64,000 bases of DNA, from NCBI RefSeq assembly GCF_900018785.1, contig NZ_FCOY01000006.1, forward strand, positions 496,001 to 560,000, given 5' to 3'. Made by a program: the position numbers and the translations under genes. This document shows positions 29,002-38,891 of the stretch, in pieces; position 1 is the first letter of the stretch; every line of letters starts with the position of its first letter. Source of the stretch: Xanthomonas massiliensis. Its GTDB lineage: Bacteria; Pseudomonadota; Gammaproteobacteria; Xanthomonadales; Xanthomonadaceae. Under the pieces are notes generated by a model. That model did no database searches. It was given only the letters and a program-made list of their open reading frames with translations, and was not told where the DNA came from.

Positions 29002-29367
29002 ATGGCTCGTATCCTGTTGATCGAGGATTCGCCCACCGACCGGGCGGTCTTCACCCAGTGGCTGGAGAAGGCTGGGCACGAAGTGCTGGCGGCCGACAAC
29101 GCCGAGGACGGCCTGGACCTGGCGCGCCGGCAGGCGCCGGCGCTGGTGCTGATGGACGTGGTGCTGCCGGGCATGAGCGGCTTCCAGGCCACCCGCACGC
29201 TGGCGCGCGACGAGGGCACCCGCCACATCCCGGTGCTGATCATCAGCACCAAGGGCATGGACACCGACAAGGCCTGGGGCCTGCGCCAGGGCGCCAGCGA
29301 CTACATCGTCAAGCCGCCGCGCGAGCAGGAGTTCCTCGAGCGCGTGCAGAGCCTGGTGGGCGCCTGA
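29002..29367 (+). CDS. pilH: twitching motility response regulator PilH
   Basis: A 121-residue stand-alone receiver; in Pseudomonas PilH counteracts PilG and favours pilus retraction or acts as a phosphate sink. It has the DSPTDRAVF acidic pocket, phosphoacceptor D52 in LMDVVLPGMSGFQATR, ISTKGMDTDK and the invariant Lys in YIVKPP. The ATG at 29002 is preceded by a strong ribosome binding site (AAAGGGGGTAAGG). Its TGA overlaps the pilI ATG by one base. Confidence 0.95.
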   Translation: MARILLIEDSPTDRAVFTQWLEKAGHEVLAADNAEDGLDLARRQAPALVLMDVVLPGMSGFQATRTLARDEGTRHIPVLIISTKGMDTDKAWGLRQGASDYIVKPPREQEFLERVQSLVGA

Positions 29368-29897
29368 TGCGCTCGCCCTTCGACGTCCTGGAGGACTACC
29401 AGCAGCGTGCGCTGGCGCATTCTGTGCAGCTGCCGGAGAAGCGCTTCGCCGCCGACCTGTGGCGCGGGGTGGGCTACCGCATCGGCCAGATGCACCTGGT
29501 GTCGGACTTCCGCGAGGTGGCCGAGATCGTGCCGATGCCGCCGGTCACGCCGGTACCGTGCGCGCAGCCGTGGCTGCTGGGGGTGGGCAACCTGCGCGGC
29601 AACCTGTTCCCGGTGATCGACCTCAAGCAGTTCCTCGAGGGCCAGCGCACCGCGCTGCAGGAAGGCCAGCGCGTGCTGATCGTGCGCCAGGCCGGCGGCG
29701 ACGTCGCCCTGACCATCGAAGAGCTGTACGGCCAGCGCAGTTTCCCGCAGGCCGACGCGGTGGCGCCCGATGCAGTCGCGCGCGGCCGCTATGCGCACTT
29801 CATCGACCGCGCTTTCCGCGGCGAGGACCACGACTGGGGCGTGTTCTCGCTGTCGCTGCTTTCGCGTACGCCCGAATTCCGGCAGGCCGCCGCCTGA
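29367..29897 (+). CDS. pilI: CheW-like adaptor PilI
   Basis: A 176-residue CheW-domain protein that couples the PilJ receptor to the ChpA kinase. Typical features: GVGYRIGQMHLVSDFREVAEIVPMPPVTPVPCAQPWLLGVGNLRGNLFPVIDL (about 33-88) and the second subdomain LIVRQAGGDVALTIEELYGQRSF. The start ATG (29367-29369) overlaps the last base of pilH, so it is translationally coupled. Upstream in-frame sequence is a shadow of pilH. Confidence 0.94.
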   Translation: MRSPFDVLEDYQQRALAHSVQLPEKRFAADLWRGVGYRIGQMHLVSDFREVAEIVPMPPVTPVPCAQPWLLGVGNLRGNLFPVIDLKQFLEGQRTALQEGQRVLIVRQAGGDVALTIEELYGQRSFPQADAVAPDAVARGRYAHFIDRAFRGEDHDWGVFSLSLLSRTPEFRQAAA

Positions 29898-29928
29898 GCG
29901 GCCCACCACGCATTGACGAGGTCCAACG

Positions 29929-31965
29929 ATGAGCAACACTCCGGAAGCCGCCGGCCGCAACAAGCTCGGCGGCGCGAGGGTCAACTTCTGGCTGGTCCTG
30001 CTGGCGATCTCGCTGGTCGTGTTCGCGGCCAATACCGCCGTGTCCACCTGGCAGGCCGGCCGCCTGGCCGGCGGCGGCACGGGAGCGGCCGACCTGCAGG
30101 TGCTGTCGCAGCAGCTGGCCAACCAGGGCCGTGACGCCGTCGACGGCAATGCCGAGGCCTTCACCGCGTTCAAGGCCACCCACGCGCGCATCGAGAAGAC
30201 CGTGGCCGACCTGCAGACCCGCTTCGGCGGCGAGCAGACGGTGGCCTCGCAGGTCGGCAAGCTGGTGTCCACCTGGACGCCGCTGGGCAAGAACGCGGTC
30301 CAGGTCGAGCAGAGCGAGCAGGCGGTGCTGGGCCTGGCCGGCAATGCCGACCGCTTCGTCGGCAACGTGGCCGGCCTGCAGGCGCAGCTCAACGAGGTGG
30401 TGCGTGCCATGGCGGCCAGCGGTGCGCCGGCCTCGCAGGTCTACAGCGCCCTGCAGCAGGTGGTGCTGGCCGGCACCATGTCCCGCCGCATCACTGAAAT
30501 GCGCGCCGGCGGCGCCGCCGCGGCGGCGGCCGGCGACGCGCTGGGCCGCGACTCGGTGGTGTTCGGCCAGGTCCTGGACGGCCTGCGCCAGGGCAACCAG
30601 GAGCTGGGCATCAGCCCGGTGCGCAACCCCGCCGCGCTGGCCGCGCTGGAGCAGGCGCAGAAGCAGTGGGACGCGATGAAGAAGGACCTGGACGCGATCG
30701 TGGCCAATTCCGGCAAGCTCTTCGCCGCGCAGGCCTCGGCGGTGGCGCTGGCGTCCGGCTCGGACCGCATGCTGCAGTCCAGCCGCGAACTGTTCGATGC
30801 GTTCTCCGCGCTCGGTTCGATCCGCAACACCCGCCCGTTCCCGAACATCTGGCTGGGCGTGGCGTCCGGCGTCCTGCTGCTGGTCTCGCTGATCGGCTTC
30901 GTCTGGGGCACGGTGCGCTCGCGCAGCCGCGAGCAGGAGGCGCGCTACCAGCTGCAGGTGGAATCCAACAGCCGCAACCAGCAGGCGATCATGCGGCTGC
31001 TCGACGAGATCAGCTCGCTCGGCGAAGGCGACCTGACGGTGAAGGCCTCGGTGACCGAGGACATCACCGGCGCCATCGCCGACGCCATCAACTACGCCGT
31101 GGACGAGCTGCGCAACCTGGTGACCACGATCAACGACACCTCGGTGCGGGTGGCGGCCTCGACCCAGGAGACCCAGTCCACCGCCACCCAGCTGGCCGAG
31201 GCCTCCGACCACCAGGCCAACGAGATCACCTCCGCCTCCGAGCGCATCAACCAGATCGCCTCCAGCATCGAGCAGGTCTCCAGGAACTCCAGCGAGTCGG
31301 CGGACGTGGCGCAGAAGTCGGTGCAGATCGCGGCCGAGGGTGCCGGCGTGGTGCGCCAGACCATCCAGGGCATGGACCAGATCCGCGACCAGATCCAGGA
31401 GACCTCCAAGCGCATCAAGCGCCTGGGCGAATCCTCTCAGGAGATCGGCTCGATCGTGGAACTGATCAACGACATCTCCGAGCAGACCAACATCCTGGCG
31501 CTCAATGCGGCCGTGCAGGCGGCCTCGGCCGGCGAGGCCGGCCGCGGTTTCGCGGTCGTGGCCGACGAAGTGCAGCGCCTGGCCGAACGCACCTCCGGGG
31601 CGACCAAGCGCATCGAGGGCCTGGTTCAGGCGATCCAGGCCGATACCAACGAGGCGGTCAGCTCGATGGAACAGACCACCTCGGAAGTGGTCTCCGGCGC
31701 GCGCCTGGCCGAGGACGCCGGCACCGCGCTGACCGAGATCGAGCGCGTGTCCAACGCGCTCAACACCCTGATCCGCAACATCTCCATTGCCGCCAACCAG
31801 CAGTCCGAGGCGGCCACCGACATCACCCAGACCATGGGCGTGATCCGCCAGATCACCGCGCAGACCTCGCGCGGCGCCGGGCAGACGGCCGAGTCCATCG
31901 GCCGCCTGGCCGAACTGGCGGCGGACCTGCGCCGCTCGGTCGCCGACTTCAAGCTGCCGGCCTGA
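29929..31965 (+). CDS. pilJ: methyl-accepting chemotaxis-like receptor PilJ
   Basis: A 678-residue inner-membrane receptor of the type IV pilus chemosensory system. TM1 is at about 19-38, a periplasmic region with PilJ-type helical modules spans about 45-300, and TM2 is about 306-330. A HAMP-like segment and the MCP signalling domain follow, with its hairpin tip [47 protein letters not shown] (about 506-552). The tip is canonical, so coupling to CheA-like kinase and CheW adaptors is expected. No pilK methyltransferase gene follows; chpA starts 98 bp downstream. Confidence 0.95.
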   Translation: MSNTPEAAGRNKLGGARVNFWLVLLAISLVVFAANTAVSTWQAGRLAGGGTGAADLQVLSQQLANQGRDAVDGNAEAFTAFKATHARIEKTVADLQTRFGGEQTVASQVGKLVSTWTPLGKNAVQVEQSEQAVLGLAGNADRFVGNVAGLQAQLNEVVRAMAASGAPASQVYSALQQVVLAGTMSRRITEMRAGGAAAAAAGDALGRDSVVFGQVLDGLRQGNQELGISPVRNPAALAALEQAQKQWDAMKKDLDAIVANSGKLFAAQASAVALASGSDRMLQSSRELFDAFSALGSIRNTRPFPNIWLGVASGVLLLVSLIGFVWGTVRSRSREQEARYQLQVESNSRNQQAIMRLLDEISSLGEGDLTVKASVTEDITGAIADAINYAVDELRNLVTTINDTSVRVAASTQETQSTATQLAEASDHQANEITSASERINQIASSIEQVSRNSSESADVAQKSVQIAAEGAGVVRQTIQGMDQIRDQIQETSKRIKRLGESSQEIGSIVELINDISEQTNILALNAAVQAASAGEAGRGFAVVADEVQRLAERTSGATKRIEGLVQAIQADTNEAVSSMEQTTSEVVSGARLAEDAGTALTEIERVSNALNTLIRNISIAANQQSEAATDITQTMGVIRQITAQTSRGAGQTAESIGRLAELAADLRRSVADFKLPA

Positions 31966-32063
31966 CGGGCACCGGGTGAAAGGACCTCGTCCATGAAGCA
32001 GTACATGCCAATGCCGCCCGCCGCCGGGCACCGCACGTCCCCCGCGGCCACGGGAGGATGCCG

Positions 32064-35000
32064 ATGAACGCGCTGCGCGATGCGATGAACCATGCCGCGC
32101 TGGGCTGGGTGAAGCCCGAGCTGGACGAGCTGCTGCTGCAGGCCCGCAGCGAGGCCGAGGCCTTCGCCGACGAAGGCGGCGTGGCGCACATGCAGGCCTG
32201 CGTGGCCCTGCTGCACCAGGCGCGCGGCACCCTGCGCATGCTCGACCTGCAGGCGCCGGCCATGGTCGCCGAGGAACTGGAGCGGCTGGCGCAGGTGCTG
32301 GCCGACGGGCAGGCGCGCGAGCGCGACGAGGCCTGCGGCACGCTGATGCGCGGCATCGTCATCCTGCCGGACTACCTGGAGCGCCTGCAGGAGGGCCACC
32401 GCGACATCCCGATCGTGCTGCTGCCGCTGCTCAACGAGATCCGCGCCGCGCGCGGCGAGCCGGGCCTGAACGAGAAGGCGCTGCTGGCCTTCGATCCGGA
32501 CGCGACCGGGGCCAGCGAGAGCGAACTGGAACATGCGCGCGGCAGCGTCAGCGGCCGCAACCGCGAGCTGCTGTCCACCGTGGGCAGCGCGGTCAAGGAA
32601 GAACTGCTGCGCATCCGCGATGCGCTCGACCTGCACCTGCGCACGGGCGGCCAGACGGCGGCGCTGCAGGCCCAGGTCGGCGACCTGGGCAACGTCGCCG
32701 AGACCCTGGGGATGATGGGGCTGGGCGGGGCGCGCGCGATCGTCGAACAGCAGCGCAACGCCCTGGCCGCGATCGTGGCCGGGCAGCGCCCGGTGGACGA
32801 GGGCCTGCTGCTGGACATCGCCGGCGCGCTGCTCTACGTGGACGCCTCGCTCGACGACCAGGCCTCCCGCCTGGAGAACGTCGCCGGGGTGGAGGAGGAG
32901 GCGGCCAGCGGCGAGCTGCGGCGCACCGTGGAGGCGCTGGCGCAGGAGGCCATCGCCAACTTCGGCAAGGCCCGCGAGGACTTCGTGGCCTTCATCGAGA
33001 CCAACTGGAACCACGCGCGCCTGGCGCCGGTGCCGGCGCTGCTGGACGACGTGGCCGGCGCGCTGCGCATCCTGCAGCTGCCCGAGCCGGCCATCCTGGT
33101 CGAAGGCGTGGCCCGCTACGTGCAGGTCGAGCTGATCGGGCGCGGGCGCGTGCCCGGCAGCCGCCAGCTCGACACCCTGGCCGACGCGATGGCCAGCCTG
33201 GAGTACTACCTGGAAGCACTGCGCGACCGGCGCCCGGGCGGCGAGGAGATCCTCGAGATCGCCCGCTCCAGCCTGGAAGCCCTGCGCTACTGGCCGGTGC
33301 CGGAAGCACCGGCACCGGAGACCGGGCACGAGGCAAGCGAAGGCGATGCCGCGCCCGTGCCTGCCGCCACGCCCGAGGGAACGCCGCTGGCCCACGGCGA
33401 CACCGGCCAAGCGCCACCGTTCCCGGTCGTGCCCGAGCCGATCGCCGTGCAGGCGCCGCCGGTGCAGGTGCAGCCGGTCGCCCCGACGCCGGTGGCGACG
33501 TTCGACCCGGTACTGGCCGAGCAGGGCGATTTCGCCAGCCGCCATCCGGACATCGTGTTCGACCTGCCGCCGTCGCAGGAGGCGCCGGCTTCGTCGGATG
33601 CCGATTCGACCGTGCCGCCGCCGTCCGCGATCGAGGCAGGGCCGGTCAATCCCTTCGATCCGGTCGCCGCCGAGCAGGACGGCGTGGCCGTCCCGGCGGA
33701 CGAAGTGCCCGCCGCCGTGGCCCCGGACACCGCGGCTTCCTCCGAAGCACTGCCGTCCGCCGCGGCTGCCGCGGACTCGGCCAGTTCTTTCGACCCCGTG
33801 GCCGCCAAGCAGGCAGCAGCCTTCCCCGCCGCACCGGCGACGACGTTCGCCATCTCCATGACCTATGCGGCGTCACCCGTCGTGGCCGGCGACGCTCCGG
33901 CCAGCCCGGCGTCGTCCGTGGATCCGGCATCCGCCGGCGATGCGGCGACGGCACCGGCCGACGCAGTCGCGGCCGGCGGCGACGAACACCACGATGCGGC
34001 GCATGCGGCGTTCATGGCGGAACTGGACGAGGCCGCCGCCCGCTTCGTGCCCGACGCGGCAATGCCCGCGCCTGCCGTGCCGGAACCGCAGGCGCCCGTC
34101 GTCCAGGCCCCGGTAGCAGCCAACACTCCGGCCGTCGTCGCGGCGGCCCCGGCCGCACCGGTCGTCGTGCTGGACGGCGGCTTCGAGGAAAGCGGCGTCG
34201 ACGAGGACATCCGCGAGGTGTTCCTGGAGGAGTTCGACGAGGAACTGGGCAACCTGGACGTGCTGCTGCCGCAATGGCGCGCATCGCTGGGCGACATGGA
34301 GCGCCTGCGCCCGGTACGCCGCATCTTCCATACCCTCAAGGGCAGCGGCCGCCTGGTCGGCGCGCGCCTGCTCGGCGAATTCAGCTGGAAGATCGAGGGC
34401 ATGCTGAACCGCGTGCTCGACGGCAGCCGGCCGCCGAGCCCCGCGGTGCTGGCGATGGTGGAGCTGGCCCGCCAGACACTGCCCGAACTCAACGCCGCGT
34501 TGCGCGGCGACGGCCGCGTCGGCGCCGACCTGCCCGGCATCGAGGCCGTGGCCGAGCGGATCGCCGCCGGCGAGGAGGCCTGGTACCAGCCGCCGGCCGC
34601 CGTGGCCGGGCCTGAAGCCGAAACCCTCCAGGTCCCGGCCGCCCCGGCGGCGGACGACGAGGGGAGCACGGCAGGTGAGGGCACGCCCGCCTCGGTGGAT
34701 GCGGTGCTGCTGGAGATCCTGGAATCGGAGGTCGCCACCCACCTGGCGACGGTGCGCCAGTGGCTCGATCGCGCGCGGACCGCGCCGACGCCCGCCGACG
34801 AGGCGCTGCTGCGCGCCTTCCACACCATGAACGGTGCCTTCGCGATGACCGACGTGCCTGAGATCCAGGCCGTCACCGGTCCGTCCGAGGCCTATCTCAA
34901 GCGTGCCCTGGGCGCCGGCGTGGTCCCCGATGCCGCGGCGCTGGCCCTGCTCGGCGAGGCTGCCGATGCGGTGGCGCGGACCATGGAGCGCCTGCGCCAG

Positions 35001-38000
35001 CCCGAGCCGACGGTGCCGTTCTTCGGCGAACTGGGCGGGCGCCTGCAGGCGCTGGCGGCGAGCCTGCCGGAGGCGGCATGGCCGCCGTTGCCGATCGAGC
35101 CCGAGGACGAGCCGGTGCCAGTGTCGCCTGCGGCGGTTCCCGGCGAGGAAACCGGCACGCAAGCGTCGGCCGAGGTGCCGTTGTCCTCCCTCGACCTCAG
35201 CGCCTATCTCGATGCCGTGCCTGCGGCCCCCGAAACGGCGTCGGTCGCGTCCGGGGCCGATGGCGTGGCTGCAGCGGCGGGCGATGGCTCGTCCGGCCGC
35301 TTGGCCGAGGGCGAAGAGATCGCGGCGCAGGACGTGGCGATCCCGGCACCGGTGGAGACCGAGGTGGCGCAGGCCGCCCATCCGTCGAGCGGCGACAGCG
35401 GCGAAGCGCCGGCGCCGCCGCCGGTCGAGGCCGTCCCCGAGATCTCGGCACCTGTCGCCACCGGCCCGGAGCGGAGCGACGAGGTGGGCGGCGCGGAGCC
35501 GCTCCAGGAAGCCGCAGCGGCGGTGCACGAGGCCGCCGCCGCGGATGCCACGGCGGCGGGGCCGGACGCGCCGGTGGCGGGCACGCCCGATGCCGGCCCC
35601 GGTACATCCGAGGAACTGCCGGAGATCGCCGGAACCGCCGGCGAAGCCACGCCGGACGCCGCGGACGGCGATGTGCGGGCGGCCGTCACGGGGGGCGCCG
35701 GAATGCACACCGAAACCGCGCCGGAGGCCCCGGCCCCGGTGGATGCCGTGCCGGTGGACGACGCGGCCGCCGCCGACGTGGTCGAGGACTCCTGGCTCGC
35801 CACCGGCGCGCAGGAAGACGTGATCTCCGAGGACATCCCGGTCGAATCCGGAACGGACGAGCAGGCCGATGCGACCCGGGACGCCGAAGCGCCGCTGCCG
35901 CATTCCGGAACCGGAACCGAAGTGGCTTCGGCGTCGGACTTGCCCGGCACGGTCGAAGCCGCGTTCGCCGCGGCCGGCGCTTCCGCTGGCACCGGGACCG
36001 AGATCGGCGTGGCCGCGGAATCGGCGGTCCCCTCCGGACAGGCGCCGGAGGAGGTCGCTGCGCAGGACGAAGCCGAAGCCGTTTCCGATACGGAACCGAC
36101 GGTCGCATCGCCTGGCACCGTGGCGCCAGGCGCGGATGCCACGCTGGACGTGAACCCCCAGGATGGCGCCGTGGACGCCGCCCTCGTACCGGATACGGGC
36201 GTGCAGCCGGCGTCCTCCGGACACGACGCGCCGCCGGCCGCGGAACAGGCGCCGGTCGCGCCGGTTGCGGCATCGCTGGCCGCCGACGAGGCCACTGCCC
36301 GCGTTCCGGAACCGGAATCTGATGCTTCCGCGCAAGAACACGCAACGGCGACCGGCGGCGAATCCGACGTGCCCGCGGCGGACGTGTCCCGGGCGACGGA
36401 CGAACAGCCGTCGCAGACGACGGCAGCCGTCGCCGCACCCGGGGCAACGGACACGGCCCCGGTCTCCGCCGGGATGGCGGAGGAGGACACCGCCATGGAC
36501 TTCGGCGAATACGACCGCGAGCTGGTGGACATCTTCGTCGAGGAAGGCCGCGACCTGCTCGACACCAGCGACCGCCTGCTGGCCGAGCTGCGCGAGCATC
36601 CGGACGACCCGGAGGGCATCGCTGGCCTGCAGCGCGAACTGCACACGCTCAAGGGCGGTGCGCGCATGGTCGGCATCGAGGCCATCGGCGCGCTCGCCCA
36701 CACCACCGAGTCGCTGCTGGAACTGCTGGCGGCCAGCACCGCGCCGGTGGCGGCCGCGGACATCCGCCTGCTGGAACGCAGTTTCGACCACCTCAACCAG
36801 CAGTTGCTGCGTACCCGCGCCCATCGTGCGGTGGCCATGCCGCTCGCGTTGATCGCCCAGCTGGAGGCGCGTGCCCAGGGCCAGCTGCCGCCGCCGAGCG
36901 TGGCGGACGAGGAGCCGGCCGTGCCGGCCGCGGTCGAGCCGCCCGCGCCGGCCGCGGCACCGGCGGCCTTGCCTGCCGACGCATTGGGCATGGTGCCCGC
37001 CGCCGGCGGCGACGGCTTCAGCCCCCCGGTGCCGGAGGCCGCGACGGCCGCCGGCGAGGAGGGTGCCGCCCGCGCCACGCAGGACCAGGTGCGCGTGCGC
37101 GCCGACCTGCTGGACAACCTCGTCAACTACGCCGGCGAGGTCGCGATCTACCGCTCGCGCCTGGAGCAGCAGCTGGGTGCCTTCCGCGGCGCGCTGGGCG
37201 AGCTCGAACGCACCAACATCCGTCTGCGCGACCAGCTGCGCCGCCTGGACCTGGAGACCGAGGCGCAGATCGTCGCGCGCTACCAGCGCGAGCAGGACGC
37301 GGCCAGCCAGGAATTCGATCCGCTGGAGCTGGACCGCTTCTCCACGCTGCAGCAGCTCAGCCGTGCGCTGAACGAGTCCGCGGCCGACCTCGGCGGCCTG
37401 CAGGGCGTGCTGGACGACCTGGCGCGCCAGTACGACACGTTGCTGCAGCAGCAGTCGCGCGTCAGCTCCGACCTGCAGGAAGGGCTGATGCTCACCCGCA
37501 TGGTGCCCTTCGATTCGGTCGTGCCGCGCCTGCGCCGTGTCGTGCGCCAGGCCGCGGACGAGCAGGGCAAGCAGGTGCAGCTGACCCTGGAAGGCACGCA
37601 CGGCGAACTGGACCGCAGCGTGCTCGACCGCATGGTCGGCCCGCTCGAGCACATGCTGCGCAACTCGGTGGCCCATGGCATCGAGGCGCCGCCGCGGCGC
37701 CAGGCCGCGGGCAAGGCCGAGCAGGGCACCATCGCCCTGCGCCTGCGTCGCGAAGGCTCGGAAGTGGTGCTGGAGGTGTCCGACGACGGCGCCGGCCTGG
37801 ACCGCGCCGCCATCCGGCGCCGTGCCGAACAGCGCGGCCTGGTCGCAGCCGATGCCGTCCTGAGCGATGCCCAGGTCGATGCCCTGATCTTCGCTTCCGG
37901 CCTGAGCACCTCCGACACCGTCAGCCAGCTGGCCGGCCGCGGCGTGGGCATGGACGTGGTCCGCAACGAACTGCGCCAGCTCGGCGGTTCGGTGGACATC

Positions 38001-38891
38001 GTCTCCACGCCGGGCAAGGGCACCACCTTCGTGCTGCGCCTGCCGCAGACCCTGGCGGTCACCCAGGCGGTGTTCGTGCGCATCGGCGAGACCGTGTTCT
38101 CGGTGCCGGTGGCCTCGGTCGGCGGCATCGGCCGCATCGGCCGCGACCGCTACAGCGCCGGCGAGGGCAGCTACCACTACGGCGGTGAGGAATACGCCCT
38201 GCACGACCTCGGCCGCCTGCTCGGCCTGGCGCCCGCCCGCGCCGAGGGCCTGCCGCAGGTGCCGCTGCTGCTGGTGCGCGCCGGCGACATGCGGGTGGCG
38301 GTGGCGGTGGACCAGGTGCTCGGCAACCGCGAGATCGTGGTCAAGCCGGTGGGCCTGCAGATCGCCTCGATCCCGGGCGTGTACGGCGCCACCATCACCG
38401 CCGACGGCAGCGTCGTGGTCATCCTCGACGTGGCGCCGCTGGTGCGCCGCTACCTGCGCCAGCCGCAGGCACCGGTGGTCGAGGCCGGCACCCAGGTCGA
38501 GGCCCGGCACGTGCCGCTGGTGATGGTCGTGGACGACTCGCTGACCATGCGCAAGGTCACCGGCCGCGTGCTCGAGCGCCACAACCTGGAAGTGGCCACC
38601 GCCCGCGACGGCGTGGAGGCGCTGGAGCGGCTGGAAGAACGGGTGCCCGACCTGATGCTGCTCGATATCGAGATGCCGCGCATGGACGGCTACGAGCTGG
38701 CCACGGCGATGCGCGCCGACCCGCGCTACAAGGACGTGCCGATCGTGATGATCACCTCGCGCAGCGGCGAGAAGCATCGCCAGCGCGCCTTCGATATCGG
38801 CGTGCAGCGCTACCTCGGCAAGCCCTACCAGGAACTGGACCTGATGAGGAACGTTTACGACCTGCTGGGGATCGCCCGTGTCCGCGAGTGA
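32064..38891 (+). CDS. chpA: hybrid chemosensory histidine kinase ChpA (PilL)
   Basis: A 2275-residue CheA-like kinase. The N-terminal 400 residues are helical HPt-like modules without the phospho-His motif. Then come HPt with H756 in FHTLKGSGR, a degenerate HPt with H920 in FHTMNGAFA, and HPt with H1527 in LHTLKGGAR. The dimerisation domain, HATPase (HMLRNSVAHGIE, VSDDGAGLD, GRGVGMDVVRNEL) and CheW domain follow. A C-terminal receiver carries D2201 in LLDIEMPRMDG. Two very long Pro/Ala/Glu-rich linkers (about 411-709 and 1011-1476) separate the HPt modules. The ATG at 32064 was chosen because GGGAGG at 32052-32057 has correct spacing to it and not to the ATG at 32058. It controls twitching through PilG and PilH. 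Confidence 0.95.
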   Translation: MNALRDAMNHAALGWVKPELDELLLQARSEAEAFADEGGVAHMQACVALLHQARGTLRMLDLQAPAMVAEELERLAQVLADGQARERDEACGTLMRGIVILPDYLERLQEGHRDIPIVLLPLLNEIRAARGEPGLNEKALLAFDPDATGASESELEHARGSVSGRNRELLSTVGSAVKEELLRIRDALDLHLRTGGQTAALQAQVGDLGNVAETLGMMGLGGARAIVEQQRNALAAIVAGQRPVDEGLLLDIAGALLYVDASLDDQASRLENVAGVEEEAASGELRRTVEALAQEAIANFGKAREDFVAFIETNWNHARLAPVPALLDDVAGALRILQLPEPAILVEGVARYVQVELIGRGRVPGSRQLDTLADAMASLEYYLEALRDRRPGGEEILEIARSSLEALRYWPVPEAPAPETGHEASEGDAAPVPAATPEGTPLAHGDTGQAPPFPVVPEPIAVQAPPVQVQPVAPTPVATFDPVLAEQGDFASRHPDIVFDLPPSQEAPASSDADSTVPPPSAIEAGPVNPFDPVAAEQDGVAVPADEVPAAVAPDTAASSEALPSAAAAADSASSFDPVAAKQAAAFPAAPATTFAISMTYAASPVVAGDAPASPASSVDPASAGDAATAPADAVAAGGDEHHDAAHAAFMAELDEAAARFVPDAAMPAPAVPEPQAPVVQAPVAANTPAVVAAAPAAPVVVLDGGFEESGVDEDIREVFLEEFDEELGNLDVLLPQWRASLGDMERLRPVRRIFHTLKGSGRLVGARLLGEFSWKIEGMLNRVLDGSRPPSPAVLAMVELARQTLPELNAALRGDGRVGADLPGIEAVAERIAAGEEAWYQPPAAVAGPEAETLQVPAAPAADDEGSTAGEGTPASVDAVLLEILESEVATHLATVRQWLDRARTAPTPADEALLRAFHTMNGAFAMTDVPEIQAVTGPSEAYLKRALGAGVVPDAAALALLGEAADAVARTMERLRQPEPTVPFFGELGGRLQALAASLPEAAWPPLPIEPEDEPVPVSPAAVPGEETGTQASAEVPLSSLDLSAYLDAVPAAPETASVASGADGVAAAAGDGSSGRLAEGEEIAAQDVAIPAPVETEVAQAAHPSSGDSGEAPAPPPVEAVPEISAPVATGPERSDEVGGAEPLQEAAAAVHEAAAADATAAGPDAPVAGTPDAGPGTSEELPEIAGTAGEATPDAADGDVRAAVTGGAGMHTETAPEAPAPVDAVPVDDAAAADVVEDSWLATGAQEDVISEDIPVESGTDEQADATRDAEAPLPHSGTGTEVASASDLPGTVEAAFAAAGASAGTGTEIGVAAESAVPSGQAPEEVAAQDEAEAVSDTEPTVASPGTVAPGADATLDVNPQDGAVDAALVPDTGVQPASSGHDAPPAAEQAPVAPVAASLAADEATARVPEPESDASAQEHATATGGESDVPAADVSRATDEQPSQTTAAVAAPGATDTAPVSAGMAEEDTAMDFGEYDRELVDIFVEEGRDLLDTSDRLLAELREHPDDPEGIAGLQRELHTLKGGARMVGIEAIGALAHTTESLLELLAASTAPVAAADIRLLERSFDHLNQQLLRTRAHRAVAMPLALIAQLEARAQGQLPPPSVADEEPAVPAAVEPPAPAAAPAALPADALGMVPAAGGDGFSPPVPEAATAAGEEGAARATQDQVRVRADLLDNLVNYAGEVAIYRSRLEQQLGAFRGALGELERTNIRLRDQLRRLDLETEAQIVARYQREQDAASQEFDPLELDRFSTLQQLSRALNESAADLGGLQGVLDDLARQYDTLLQQQSRVSSDLQEGLMLTRMVPFDSVVPRLRRVVRQAADEQGKQVQLTLEGTHGELDRSVLDRMVGPLEHMLRNSVAHGIEAPPRRQAAGKAEQGTIALRLRREGSEVVLEVSDDGAGLDRAAIRRRAEQRGLVAADAVLSDAQVDALIFASGLSTSDTVSQLAGRGVGMDVVRNELRQLGGSVDIVSTPGKGTTFVLRLPQTLAVTQAVFVRIGETVFSVPVASVGGIGRIGRDRYSAGEGSYHYGGEEYALHDLGRLLGLAPARAEGLPQVPLLLVRAGDMRVAVAVDQVLGNREIVVKPVGLQIASIPGVYGATITADGSVVVILDVAPLVRRYLRQPQAPVVEAGTQVEARHVPLVMVVDDSLTMRKVTGRVLERHNLEVATARDGVEALERLEERVPDLMLLDIEMPRMDGYELATAMRADPRYKDVPIVMITSRSGEKHRQRAFDIGVQRYLGKPYQELDLMRNVYDLLGIARVRE

